Notes: a model not told the origin generated them from the sequence alone. 64,000 bases of DNA from Saturnia japonica (GCA_033032175.1 CM065313.1:13183327-13247326); one strand, 5' to 3'; positions 11,894 through 23,641 are shown, counted from the stretch's first letter. Numbers and translations are program-made.

Positions 11894-13269
11894 AGATTTA
11901 AACATTATTGGTGCATATTGTATTTAAGAGTAGAACTGAGTAAATTAATGAAGTCTATTACCAAATCATCAAAATTTCAACTGAAGTAAATTAAATTCAT
12001 CTTCATTATTTTTATTTATAACACATAAAGAGAAATATTTTTGTAAACTCGTACGAATATACACCGTCCTATTTGCTAAGCAAATTGTACGTGGAACGAT
12101 AGTACCGTATGTTTTATTTTAACGGACGGTTAGCGGACATGCAAAATAGGATTTTTTGCCTCAATAACTGCGAGACTAGTATAATTAATTTCATGTTTAA
12201 ATTATACAAGATGCTTTTAATGTGGCGTAAATTCTACTGTACCTCTATTAACTTTATCCAATGGAATGTATGCGCATTATAAATGTAAAATTTCGAAAAA
12301 TTATAATATAGAAGAGTTTAAAGTTATTATTATAGATTATCGATTTATTTTATTTTGTATAAGAAAGCAACAAAGTTCCTATTATAAAAAAAAATTGTTA
12401 TTGACATCAAAAATTGTTTAAAAAAACTAGAATACTGCTATCGTTTTCGTTTAACGTAATTATTGTTGTAAGTTTACAATGAACGAATTCTTGGAAAAAT
12501 AAATCTATTTACAGTTGAGTCATCACAAAGGGTTGCATGAGTGACACTTGCGTCACTCACCCGAATCGTGGGCAATGTAAAGGATAGGCACTTTGCTTGT
12601 TTGATCTTCAAGGATTTTCATTATATCTTGACCCTTACCATAGATATTCGTTTGTATATATAATACTTAGCTTATTAGATATAATATGTTAGCGGGGAAG
12701 TAAAACATTTTTGTAATTCTTAATTTATTAAACATTGAACGTTTTTTGAACGTTAAAAACGTTTCTTCTCTGTTGTTTTTATGTAACAAGTATTATGTTT
12801 GCGTTTATTTTTAAACATTCTTAATAGGATTAGAAATGCTAAATAAATTTATTCGAAATTTTTTTGTTACTTCCGTCTAAAAAACTTTGCATTTCAAGCA
12901 GAAGTAGCAAAGGAATTTAAGGTAAATTATTTACGATTGATTTCCGCAAAGTAACGCATTCGTCAATCATATAGGTAGGTATCTTAGATATGCGAGTAAT
13001 AATTATTTTAAGATTAATAAAACATTATTTCTTGTACAGTGTTGTATTGTTTAATGTGTGGTTTTTAAGTTCAGATAATGTATGCCTTGTTAATTTAGGT
13101 CTCATACGATAAATGTGTACCTTTAATGCGAAAGGTTTAGTAATACAGTACAGTAAACTGCTTAAGTACCGAATATTTAAATATCTATCTATCAAAAATA
13201 GAATCGATCGACCGAATAAAATTAGACCCAGACGATAAGTAAGGTATATTTGGTTCAATAAATATAAGA
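11894..13269. other. Non-coding stretch
   Basis: AT-rich. A minus-strand 77-codon frame at 13025-13258 has no motif. No repeat recognised. Confidence 0.5.
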
Positions 13270-13745
13270 TTTTTTTTTTTTTAACTGATCATACTGTTAG
13301 CCTCATGTACCTGGAGCCATTACAGGCTTTAACAGCTTCACCGGGCTTGGGGGCGAGCGCGGAGGGCACTCAGCCGCGAAACCGGGGCAACAAGCTCAAG
13401 GGTGCCAATGTGGCCGAACCTCGGCTTGGGCTGTTGCCGTACATGCAAATAAATCACGAACTAAATCCCTATCCGTAACGAACTATACATATATACGTGT
13501 TCCTGCCTTTTGGGGGGAAGGACGAAACATGCGTATATGCATTTAGTAATCTGGCAACTTGGTCTATGAGTAAGTAGCCAAAAAAGAAAAAAGGATCTAT
13601 GTACCTGTGTGGTATGCACGTATGTGGTGGTGCAGTATAATGATGTATGTTGGTAACTAGTGATTGCAAGTGCGGTGTCACTGTATCGCGCTAGTTGGTT
13701 CAAGGGCTCCATGCTGGAGGAACGGACCTTGGCTTGAGTTGCCGC

Positions 13746-13762
13746 TGGAGTGAGAGGTCGTG
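13746..13762 (+). repeat. Target-site duplication, left copy (17 bp)
   Basis: TGGAGTGAGAGGTCGTG, repeated exactly at 14848-14864. It marks the left boundary of the R1-clade insertion. Confidence 0.85.
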
Positions 13763-14503
13763 CGTAAGGTGACTCCTGGGCCCACAGTATCTAAGACTGC
13801 TAAAGCCAAAACTGCGAGATCCAAGATGACCAAGCCTATCCCTGCTATGACTAGCAGTCCTATGGGAGTGGATTTGGTCTCAATCCCTGCCTCCGCCCCT
13901 GTTTCTGCTCCTGTAGTGACGTCTGAAGAGCAGTGAACCACTGTGGTTCGTCGTCGACGTCGGCACAGGAAGCCCGCTAAGGATCCGAGGATTGCGGCTA
14001 CTGCGCAGACTGGAGGTGGGCCTAAGTCTAAGCCTAATCCCGAAACGAAATTTCCTTCGGCACCGCGCTCGGCTGCGGTCGCCATCACGCTGCAGCCGGG
14101 AGCTGTGGTGGAGGGAGTAAGCTATAAGGACGTCCTTATAGAAGTGCGAGACCGGGTTAGCATGTCACCTTATCAGGGCTGGCTTCATAGACATGTTTGG
14201 CAGGGGAAGTGTAGCTGTCCACCTTGCGCTTCCCGTTGCCGCTGCGAAAGTACTGGTGGAGGCGAAACGCCTGTTGGTAGGATGGAGTGCGGCACGAGTG
14301 CTCCTCCTGGAGGGTGAACCCGTGCGGTGTTTCCGGTGCATGGAGGTCCACTCTTTCCATCGGCGGTTAACAGGGGAGCTCTCTGCTTTAAGTGTGGGCA
14401 ACCCGGCCACAAGGCATTGCAGTATATGGCTGTAAAGTTGCACTGTGCTTTGTGCGCCAATGGCGGAAGGCCGACGGAACACCACATGGGGCGCCAAATG
14501 TAG
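13763..14503 (+). pseudogene. R1-clade ORF1 (gag-like) pseudogene with CCHC knuckles
   Basis: ORF1 of R1-type elements encodes an RNA-binding protein ending in three cysteine knuckles. Here the frame is open from the first base of the insertion, so the true start is cut off. It passes an in-frame TGA at 13934-13936, then reads AVAITLQPGAVVEGVSYKDV up to about 14175. The frame then shifts and continues as VAVHLALPVAAAKVLVEAKR into knuckle 1 (PVRCFRCMEVH, near 14318-14350). A second shift leads to knuckle 2 (CFKCGQPGHKA, from 14384) and knuckle 3 (CALCANGGRPTEHH). The stop is TAG at 14501. The stretch normally found between the 'SYKDV' and 'VAVHLALP' parts is largely absent, implying an internal deletion of perhaps a hundred or more residues. 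It is clearly non-functional. Confidence 0.8.
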
Positions 14504-14847
14504 GCAACCCCCCAAGAAAGGGAGGGCACAACCAGCACCTACACCTTTGTAGGTGTTAAGCGTAGACGTTGGGTGTTAGGAGGGAGTGTTTTCGCATCCT
14601 TCTTTTATCCTAGCTGAACCAAGGGGAGATGGGCCGGGGGCCCGTCTTCCCATTGCACTGGTTCAACCGCTTCTCTCTAGTGCCGGAGGTCCGACTGGAG
14701 CCGGTCGCCGGGGCGCCGCGAGCTATGCAACCGCGGACCCGTGTGGTCCCACTATGACGGCTGATGGTACACCGTGGAGTTTTAATGAGTAGGAGTCTCA
14801 CATAACCACTCGTCCCCATGACGAGTTTCTCCACGATAAAAAAAAAA
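13763..14847 (+). mobile_element. Internally deleted R1-clade non-LTR retrotransposon
   Basis: This 1,085-bp insertion is bounded by a perfect 17-bp direct repeat (13746-13762 and 14848-14864) and ends in ten A (14838-14847). That is the signature of target-primed reverse transcription. It carries a broken gag-like ORF1 with CCHC zinc knuckles up to a stop at 14501-14503. About 340 bp of GC-rich sequence and a 3' UTR (ending near 'cccatgacgagtttctccac') follow directly. The endonuclease and reverse-transcriptase ORF2, usually about 3 kb, is missing. Because the deletion lies between intact borders, the copy probably integrated already deleted, mobilised by proteins of a full-length relative. 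That last step is inference. G+C content is far above the surroundings. Confidence 0.8.
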
Positions 14848-14864
14848 TGGAGTGAGAGGTCGTG
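14848..14864 (+). repeat. Target-site duplication, right copy (17 bp)
   Basis: TGGAGTGAGAGGTCGTG directly after the A-run of the insertion, identical to 13746-13762. Confidence 0.85.
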
Positions 14865-14950
14865 GCGGGTGTGCGGGAGGGAATTTAACTGCTTGTCCCC
14901 TGCAGAAGGAATGGTGGTTTCGCGGGCGATCATAGACAGACAGTGAGTAC

Positions 14951-16165
14951 AATGTAGAGTGGAATGCTTGTCAATACAAAAATCTTAAATTAGTGATAGT
15001 TGTCAAAAATTAAATTAGATGAAATTAAAATAAAATATATCTAAAGATACATAATATTTTTTTTGCAAGCTGTAAATGAAGCGAGTGGTTTCGCATTTGT
15101 CAGCCGTCCACTTGGCTTGGCCATGTAATAGGTACTGTTAAATTTTTGATTATGATTAGTTATTTCAAACTAGAATTCTTAGAATTATAAGTCTCAGAGT
15201 TATGAATTAACGTAAAATGTCATATCATTGGTTATAAGTATAGGTAATATTGTTAAAATATATTTATGAGTCATTCAATGTTTCCAGTAATTAATATCAA
15301 AGATCATGATTATTTTTAGCTTTGATGTACTGAATTAAATTAATATTTTGATTATGAGAACAACATTAGATATAGTTTATTAACATTGGTTACTGCTTGT
15401 TTTTTTTTGCGTACGTAGGTATTTCTGTAGAATGATGAATGCTTTCTAAAATTACGTGTTAATTAATACTGAATTCACCAGTTTTGGTAGTTATGACCAG
15501 TTTTGGCAGTCGTTGGCAGTTGAATGTATTTGATAGTATGCAGTGAATTTACAGGTTTCGAAATGATCCAACTAGTGTGGGTTGCGAGGTATGCTGGCCG
15601 AGTTGGCTAAAGGCGAAAAGTTCAAGGTTGTAATACTTTTATGTGAAGACGTGCTCAATTCATTCTTACATCCTTGATTTATTTTATATTTTTGTTGATA
15701 TTTGTACATTGTAAATATGTTTAACATACGTTGCTAAATATATTCATAGTAACAATATTGTAAATCGTTATTTGTTAATATTAGTATTACAAAATAAGTC
15801 CATAAAAATTCATAATACTTTTTGTATACATATATATTATATAAGAACTATGTAGGTAGGTTTATTGAAAACTTCTGTAGCTAGGCATGAATATAAAAAT
15901 TGTGACAGTAAGTTCCATTTGTGACGTAGAAATGTATTAAATTTACAAAAGTCTTGTAAAATTTACTTCAGTGTCTCGAAATTTTTTAAGTTAGAGAGGT
16001 CGAAAATTTATGTATTTTATAAATTAGCATATTTTAGCATTCATCAAAAATAAAACATATCGATAATATCGAAATTAAATGATTAAAGTAATTTCGTGCG
16101 ACAGAAAAATCGCATATACTAGTTAGCTTATTAGAAGCTTTGATTATATACACAGATACCTATCA
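14951..16165. other. AT-rich non-coding stretch
   Basis: A short direct repeat of 'accagttttgg' / 'ggcagt' occurs at 15478-15520. Nothing else is recognised. Confidence 0.5.
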
Positions 16166-16967
16166 TCCATACTAATATTATAAATGAGAAAGTAACTCTG
16201 TCTGTCTGACTGTCTGTTACGTATTCACGCCTAGACCGCTGAAATAACTTTGATGAATTTTAGTATAGAAATAGATTGGACCTTGGGAAAGGACATAGAG
16301 TACTTTTTGTAGCGAAAATATAACTTTAAGGGTAGAAAATAGGGGATGAAAGTTTCTATGAACAAAATATAGGAACGCCAAATGCGCATGTGCGATAATG
16401 GTGAAATGACATCGGCTGCAATACCAACCAGTTTGTTGATTGTCAATCTGGTTTGATGATATATTGACATTGTTATACTTAATAAGAAATGTATTGTATT
16501 TCTAATAATTACATATTAAATGAGAGTCCAGTATTGTTTTTATGATTGGCTGAAGTGTTTTTAAACTGTTTAACTACACAGTACGGTATATTTACTGTTT
16601 TATTTTATGATACGTGCGCTCTCAATCGCGGTTCGCGTCACTTTATATATTCTAAGCATATTGTACCTATTGTAAATTATCTGGATTATACAGTTTTGCT
16701 AAAAGTGAATTATTTCATTGTGTTATTCCACATATGGTGAAAATAAAACTTGGGTGAAAGTTTGTATGAAGAACCCGTCATGTCTCAAATTAGGGATATT
16801 AATAAATAAAAAGAATTATTTGATGAAAATTGTACACAGAAAATACACGTCATTCCTCAATTGATACGGCATATGAATTGTCAACAATATGGGTAAAAAT
16901 AAAGTTACAGGATGTAATTATCTACTGCGTTACTAAAACGCGTGCGGAGACGCGGGCAAACCGCTAG
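16166..16967 (+). mobile_element. Helitron-like repeat, family H4
   Basis: It begins TCCATACTAATATTATAAAT after an A and ends GGGCAAACCGCTAG before a T. Just inside the left end is a 'ctgtctgtctgactgtctg' run. This is the widespread lepidopteran repeat whose copies start 'atactaatattataaatg' and close 'cgggcaa..gctagt'. TC at the start, CTAG at the end and A|T flanks fit Helitrons. The frames at 16231-16470 (minus) and 16546-16740 (plus) are not coding. A second, inverted copy reaches its 5' end at 48387. Confidence 0.6.
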
Positions 16968-17204
16968 TAATCAAATAAAAGACGAATATTTGCACAACAA
17001 ATTTAATACCTATGTAGTTATGAAATACCTACTAATCCCAACTTTTGACTTTGTGCTGTCATATTAATTATAATTAAATCTCAGTTAAGTGTTGAGTTTC
17101 TAAATTTCGTTAGCTCAATACTATTAATACTACTAATTATTTATTTATATTATTACTATTAATTTTAGTTTACGTAATTTTCTTTGTATGTGGATTATAG
17201 GTTT

Positions 17205-17410
17205 TTTATACTTTTAATCTGGCAAACATGCATATGGCCCGCCTGATGGTATGTGCTTACCGTAGTTTATGGATGCTTGTAATAACAGAGGTATGAGGAT
17301 TCTACTCACAGCAGAAATATAATACGAGTTTTTTTGGTTGTAATCGTCACCAAGTTGACCAGCCAATCTCCTTAGAAATTCATCTGTGCGGTGTGCCCTA
17401 CCTCACTTAA
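17205..17410 (+). repeat. Retroposon fragment, family B copy
   Basis: Blocks 'tctggcaaacatgcatatgg', 'cccgcctgatggtatg', 'accgtagtttatgga' and the terminal 'gtgtgccctacctcac' match 3640-3925 and 48970-49235. Confidence 0.6.
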
Positions 17411-18970
17411 TTTAAATATATTATCAAAATAAACTTGATAAGTTATTATTGTACTGACTGAATACAATATATTTATTTACTTACATACCATCTGCTGACG
17501 TCTGCTTTGTGCATAATGTTTTACATATTATAAAACAATTATTTGTGTTCACCATCTCACAGAGATGATTTGACACGTCTCGTATGAGCTCACTGAAGCT
17601 ACTGTTGCAATAAAAAATAAAATAAATACAAACATTTACAATTCTTATTACAATAATTCTGATGACAGGATAATGAAGAGGGCAGCGTCAGCATACTGAT
17701 TAAGCCATGGATTTAAATACTATATAGATGGATAACTCGAAAGAGAAAGAACATAGTATACGCTTATGTTAGAACTAGATAGGGATATGAGATAATTTCC
17801 GTATGTGTTAGCGGCCTACGTAAATAGATATCAAAACAAATCCCGTTTATTTATGCAAATTATAAGGTTAAAAATGTAATTTAAGATTTAGTAGACGTGT
17901 TTAATTTATTGTCGTTACGTGTTCTGTAACTGTATGTAGGTAACTCGTTTAACAAAGAAACCAACAAAATAATACGCACACTAGTTATTTCGTTTTTGGT
18001 CTCGTCTTATTCAACCTATTGCCGATCTATACTATACTGAATCTATGGAATAAACAGTATACTATGATTGTTATTTAAGCACTACAAACCAATAAAATTG
18101 GCACTTGTTAAACGATGGAAATAGACCAGCCAAAAATGCAGTAACAATAATAAATATTTCGATATAAATTCGCTGATCCCAGAACGCACCACGTAGCAAT
18201 ATTATTTTTTCCTAATATGTATTAAACTTTACTTAATATACATACATATAATAACATATAATTTTGTATATAACTTTGTTCTTGTATGTATTTAACTAAA
18301 AGTTCAAAAAAGTAAAGTATTCATTATTTCGTTCATTGAACTCAACTAAAACGAATGATCAAATATGTATTTATATGTAGAACAAACTTCCGTACAAATG
18401 TTTACAAAGAATACAGACAAAATAAGGAAAAAAAACCATAAGAACAAACATAAACAACTTCAAAGTTTGAAAACACGGTTATTACTAGTGATGTAGTACG
18501 GGTAGAAATAGTAAAAGAATGTCCGGGCAACTTTCGTCAGGCACAACTATTGCTCCAATTCAAAAGAACATTGGCCGGTCGAGAAGTTCGAAAAAGTTTC
18601 TAAGAGTTTTGTATTACAGTGTACTGTTCAGTTGTACAAGCAAAATGTCTTTGATCGAAATGTATGGAAGATCTTATATGCACTTTGAATTGTTGAGGAA
18701 TAGAATTTGCTACGTTCATATAATATGTACCAACATTATAATATACAGAAGTAAGTTTAAGTTTAGGTCCTTATTATTGATGGTGTAAGAACAGTAAGAA
18801 AATCAATTAAAACATTTTTCAAACGTTGTTGCCGTTTAATTTATTTGTCGTATCTAACACCGCAAAAATATAAATCAATTTTGCTTATTAATTTCAGAAC
18901 ATTTTGATAGTTATTTGAACTACTCATAATAATGTATTATTTATTTTACCAATAGGCGTTGATTATATCA
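17411..18970. other. Non-coding stretch
   Basis: An 89-codon plus frame at 18519-18788 has no recognisable motif and no repeat partner. I do not call it a gene. Confidence 0.45.
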
Positions 18971-19255
18971 ATAATGGATCAGTGGTAGCGTCGATCAACG
19001 TGAGTTGGAATTCCTGCGATGAGACTGAGCTTTTGGTGAAGAAAAACATCGTAATGAAACCATAGCATGGATGTAGGGCATTTCCTAATACTCGCCTGGC
19101 TAGCTATCACTCTCAAGTTGAAAATCTGTCATCTAGCATCTATAGTTGTGTTCTGGTAGCTACACTTGAGAGTTATTCTTCATATTAAGTTACTTATGAG
19201 CTTAAGACTTAATGTAAGATTGTGGTCAATCGCTAAACCTATAAAGAATATAAAT
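18971..19255 (+). mobile_element. tRNA-derived SINE, family A, near full length
   Basis: The head 'aatggatcagtggtagcgtc' corresponds to a polymerase III A box and 'gagttggaattcctgcg' to a decayed B box. They are followed by the family body: 'aaaaacatcgtaatgaaacc', 'atagcatgg', a 'tggctagctatcactctcaa' block, 'agattgtggtcaat' and an 'aacctataaagaata' tail. Other copies: 33493, 37257 (plus); 32690, 41575, 45430, 50168, 53276, 59945 (minus). The decayed B box implies an old, silent copy. Confidence 0.75.
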
Positions 19256-19782
19256 TCCTATTTTAAACTGTTATGCTAAACAACATATTTTAAAATTACC
19301 CTTTTATCCAAAGGAAAATCCACCTCTGTTAATCTATAACCGTAATGTACTAAACCATATACATAGCCTATAAATACTAAACCAAGACCGTAATATACTA
19401 AATACAAATTTGGTTTACCACAGTTCTTTTCATCTCCTAAACCTGCAGTTATTATAATATCTAAAGAAGATAATTGCCTGCATTACTATACCTGCCTATC
19501 TCTTACGTTAATTTGTAATTATTACATTGTAGTTTTTGAAGGGATTTTGCAGTGTCATGTGATGGTTTTTAATTTAATTCTCAAATTTATGTAAATTGCG
19601 TTGTTGTGATGCCTGTATAGTGTAATTATGGAGGCATTTTATGTGATGTAATTTGGTTATTGTGCACAAGTGAAGTGGATTACAAATAATAACATACCAC
19701 AAAATCTTCTTGAAAAATTTTAAGAAGGGAGCCGAGAGCTACCTTTGAAGATTTATAAGAACAAGCGGTCGGCCAATGATAT
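19256..19782. other. Non-coding spacer
   Basis: No gene. Imperfect repeats of 'accatat'/'cgtaat.tactaaa' occur around 19335-19400. Confidence 0.4.
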
Positions 19783-20035
19783 AAATTCGACCAGCGAGTT
19801 TTTTTATCATAGACTATTTTTTGTTTGACGTTTGTAGTATGAACTTAAACAATGAATATTATATCACTTGCTGTCACTTTTCATTGAGTGACAATGTCAA
19901 TATTTTGTGGGTCTAAGTTCAATGGCACTTGTCGTGTTAGGATTCGCAGTATTAATTTATTTTATTTAATATATTAGTAACAGATATTATAGATACATTT
20001 TAGCTTTCTACACTCCTTCTCCATATGATCTTTAT
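19783..20035 (-). mobile_element. Helitron family H1, truncated copy
   Basis: On the minus strand, blocks 'gcactttcattgagtgaca'-type, 'ttgaacttagaccc' and 'ctggtcgaattt' follow the H1 order. Both tips are missing: the GCGATCGCTAG end is absent, and the TCTATATATT start is not found beyond 20035. Confidence 0.65.
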
Positions 20036-20764
20036 AAAATAGTTCATAACGAATTTTAGAATTACGTTGTCATGAATATTTTGATACAAACCAACATTTC
20101 AATGAACGTACTACCTATGTCCTTTAAATAGTTTATATACGACATCACTCAGACATGTCTCACAATGTTATGCCAAACTAAGGTCAAGTGTTCACTGCGA
20201 TAAAAAATAGAAACCCTGTAATCGTGTAATGCCAATAGATCTGTAAATAAAGTTAAAGCCCATGGGCGAAAGAGGGTTAGAATATAATATATAAAGACTC
20301 GTACTTACGCAAATTAATTTATAAGAAACTAGATAACATATAAGTATTTAACGTTCACTTCCTATGTTGTTTAAATTATTTAGACATATAACGTGTGGAC
20401 GTATGTGTCCAGTCCTGATTAGTTAATCAGAAGCCTGCTAACCAACTGCATAGTAATTGTGCACTTACCGTTGGTATTGCAAATTGGAAAGTTAAATTGA
20501 TACATTATTTATTTAAATTATATTATTCGTTTTACAGTTTGTAATGACAACACGTAGTTAGTTGAATAATTTTGTTACATGAACGTCTTCAAGAAGCTAG
20601 GTTACAATTAGCAAACTTTTTTAGTACTGTGAAATAGCTACCAAGAAATACAACTGAATAATTTTCTTGTATTTTTTTATAGTACTTTGTACATAAAGAA
20701 GTAATGTAAAATAGTGCAATATTGTATACGGTACAATATAAATTTATTTTTAGAAATTAGGTTA
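20036..20764. other. Non-coding spacer
   Basis: No open frame or repeat recognised. Confidence 0.45.
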
Positions 20765-21185
20765 TACAATATGTATTAAAAACCCCATCGAATCCGAAAC
20801 GGATATATAGGTACTCCGATGACATTACCAAAAAAATATCAAAATTTTATTTATTATAAAAATAAAAATGTTATTGCGATTTAAAATTAGCATATTTAGA
20901 TTTAGTTTCCCTAAAATTTAGCAAATTTTTGAAACGAGATAACACCGTCGCCAGTCCCGGCGCGGCGCGGCGCGGCGCAGCTGTACGCTTGATGGTATGG
21001 CGGTAGCGTGCGCCACGCCGCCGCCTGTATTGCTATGTAAGTTCCCTCATTTAACAAAATTTTTTAATATTTTATTAGGGGTAATTTTTTTACTTATAAT
21101 CTGTGATAGATAACATAAAGAGAATATAATCTCGATACCTGATAACATCTTCACGGATCCGACGGAGTTTTTAATACACACTGTA
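20765..21185. mobile_element. Tc1/mariner-type MITE, copy 1
   Basis: Inverted termini: the left end reads TACAATATGTATTAAAAAC and the right end, reversed, TACAGTGTGTATTAAAAAC. Similarity continues inward for roughly 32 bp to 'GATCCG' or 'GAATCCG'. A TA dinucleotide flanks each side (20763-20764, 21186-21187), as Tc1/mariner insertions do. The interior has no transposase frame and contains a GC-rich island with repeated GGCGC (20956-21030). The second copy is at 53603-54007. Confidence 0.75.
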
Positions 21186-22851
21186 TAAACCCGACTTTAA
21201 CTAAGTTAGATTAATTTGTTGAACGATAATAATTATATTTTTATATATATCTAATATGTGTTTGTATTCAATCATACGCTTATATATGAGCTAATAAAAA
21301 AAAAACAATAAAAAATGAAATAATGATACATATTCTTTTTAATATTTTACATGCGTATTCCAATATAATTCATAACTCTTTCTAATGGATCCTAAATCAG
21401 GAATCTGATAATCTTTAGAATAACCAAATACATACGACGAAAATATAGTATCATCCCTTCCATAAACATGTTTTTGATAAAAACCTAATTTTGATAGTCA
21501 CGTAAATATCTGAGAAAATTAAGTCAAATTGAAAAAAAAGCGTGTTAAAAATCAAGATGACTTCAGTTACAGTCAAGGTGAAACCTTACGTTAACATAAT
21601 TTAATAGGATATTTTATATTCTATAGTCGTTAGAGAGTGCTGTGGTGATATCGCCAGTTTCTTTAGCGAATAGCTATGCAGTGTTAATACTTATTATTCT
21701 GATAGACCTTCCAACACGCCTATGGAATATTAAACGACTTATGAGTTCTGAAATCCAAAGGCTTGGATAAGATTTATTATAGATAATCTTAATTTTTTTA
21801 TTACAAATAAATCAATATTATATAAAGTCCGTTTTGTATAAATCTGGCAAATATATCAGAGTTATAGTTGTCGAGAAATATGAAATATTTATATACGAAA
21901 CATTAATCTTTGGACCATACATTTAGCCGCCACTCCCTACATTTTTCAAATGTTTCAACGCTTCACCGTTGATTTATAGTTGATATGAGGCTATATTTTA
22001 AAGAACGTTTTAGAGACAGATGCGCGGTATGATTGTAGTCACGTCGCTGTTAAGAGTGTTGTTATCGCCTATAACATACGTGAGTATATTTATTTAACTC
22101 GATTTAGAACGCCGATGATACTGAGATATTCAGTTAGCTGTGAATTATTTGTTTTAGATGCGTGAACCGTATCATTTGTAACTTCCTTACTGCGAAATCG
22201 GTAAGTATTGCGCTCAAAGTTACGTGAGTTGGCGTAATAATCTCATAATTATTTTGAATATCTCTATAATGCACCGTGAAATTTTTATGTAACCTTTTAG
22301 GTATGAGTTACATAACTAATTAATTTAATTAAAAGTAAACATTCTGATTTAACACTGAGTTCTAGGCTTTGAAGACTGAATGCTAGTTTTAAAATAAGTG
22401 TGGTAGACGTAGCTGTACGATTTTTTACTTTATTAATATTTACATTTTAAATTGGTAATTATTATAAATAACAACTAAAATAGAATATTTTATTACTTTG
22501 ATTTAAAATTTACAAATGAGCAAAAACAAAATAAAAACGATTATAAATTCAGGCCACATGCTATTCACAGATGCTCAAGTAATACTAATATTAAGACAAT
22601 AAGTACAATATTTTGCCAGCAGTTTGAAATGTCCTGTAATAGCAAAATATATAATAAATTATAATATGAAAGATATTAAATAATAAATTTGTGTTTGTAT
22701 CGTGCTGTGTGTAGTAAGTACATAGTTGATGTTAATACTAATTCTATTAATAAAACCTGGAATAACTAAATAATATAAATTTAATACTCTTGTAAATGAA
22801 ATAATAACTCTAAACCTATCAGATGCCAGGAAATGTATTTCAATGAAAATA
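21186..22851. other. Non-coding stretch
   Basis: AT-rich. A minus-strand 71-codon frame at 22659-22874 overlaps the start of the next repeat and is not credible. Confidence 0.5.
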
Positions 22852-23641
22852 TTTTTTTCAACACACTTGCTCATAAAGTGGCTCTAACATCACCGCAATT
22901 AGGCACATAATGACACCTGTAATCAAATTGTGACTTTTTTATTGCTATTATTCACAAGTGAGTTATAGAGTTTTTTTTTATTTTATTGGTCGAGTTGCTT
23001 TGTTCTTAAAAAAGTTTCGATACAAAAAAGATAATGATCAATAGAACAAATAAATTAATGTACCTATTGCTTGCTCATTTCATACAACATCGTATTTAAA
23101 TAGATAATTTCAACTTGTACGTGTTTAATAAATAAAACTTTCACTCAAATATAACTTTTGTTTTCTCTGTAATAAAGAAAACTTTAAATCCCCATTTTAT
23201 ACGTGGCTAAAACGCTATCTGCGGAAAGCCAAAAAAAAAAGAAACCTCATTCCTTTAGTCTATGGCCGATCGCCATTGTTAGATGCGCGCGCAAACTGAT
23301 TAATTTTTCCCGCCATAGCGAAAATAAATTCACAACTCGTTGTCACTGTTGAAATTTTAGTTATTTATTAATTAAAATGTCTACAAGTACTAGTTATGAA
23401 GAAAATGATTTATGTTGTACACCGCCCGATATAAAATGTGAAGCCCTTAACGTTATGCAAAGTTTACTACCTGAAAACTTCAAGGAAAAATGATTTTTTA
23501 TTATTATTTTCTTCACAAGTGTGTTGAAAAACGTCGTATGATACACGTGTGTATTGGTGATTACCGGCTAACGGCTCGGGTCTCAATGGCGCCTCAGCGG
23601 TAATCACCAACATTACACACTTGTACCATAATGTACTATTA
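22852..23641 (+). mobile_element. 790-bp repeat with short ORF, possibly Crypton-derived, copy 1
   Basis: Nearly identical to 51298-52114 over its whole length, so this is a mobile unit and not local duplication. Visible parts: a 16-bp inverted pair (TTTTTCAACACACTTG at 22854-22869 and its reverse at 23516-23531), a GC-richer 5' leader (23260-23345), a 38-codon ORF (23377-23493), and a 3' hairpin at about 23555-23620 whose arms read 'ggtgattaccg' and 'cggtaatcacc'. The ORF tail LLPENFKEK resembles the N-terminal start of tyrosine-recombinase (Crypton-type) proteins of insects as I remember them. This is inference. The inverted pair is not typical of Cryptons, so an unrelated DNA transposon remains possible. 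Confidence 0.55.
23377..23493 (+). CDS. 38-residue ORF inside the 790-bp repeat
   Basis: ATG at 23377 in an 'attaaaATGtc' context, stop TGA at 23491. The peptide starts MSTSTSYEENDLCCTPPD and ends QSLLPENFKEK. It has a paired cysteine, an acidic N-terminal third and no membrane segment. The other copy (51826-51942) keeps the same length, start and stop, with two amino-acid replacements (K20R, F35S) and one silent change. I suspect it is the first piece of a longer element-encoded recombinase, cut short by deletion right after the ORF, where a T-rich tract begins. Whether it is translated is unknown. Confidence 0.35.
   Translation: MSTSTSYEENDLCCTPPDIKCEALNVMQSLLPENFKEK

Larger units (their letters stand above)
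13270..14950 (-). mobile_element. Poly(A) retroposon, family E, split by a younger insertion
   Basis: On the minus strand it ends '...gaggctaacagtatgatcagtt' and an A-run (13270-13282). Its GC-rich body 'ccgaggttcggccac', 'cgcggctgagtgccct', 'gcccggtgaagctg' matches the plus-strand copy at 40103-40485, and shorter pieces occur at 41852-41931 and 54190-54290. The left part (13283-13745) and the right part (14865-about 14950) become contiguous when the insertion at 13763-14847 and one duplicated 17-bp target are removed. This copy extends further 5' than the one at 40 kb. The right part opens a minus-strand frame with an ATG at 14933 that I cannot assign to a protein family. Whether E is a SINE or the 3' end of a LINE is unresolved. 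Confidence 0.5.

Noticed and set aside
13469..14538. Many overlapping frames of 67-136 codons on both strands
   Set aside because: They are shadows caused by the high G+C of the R1-clade insertion and the family E element. Only the plus-strand gag pieces carry family motifs.
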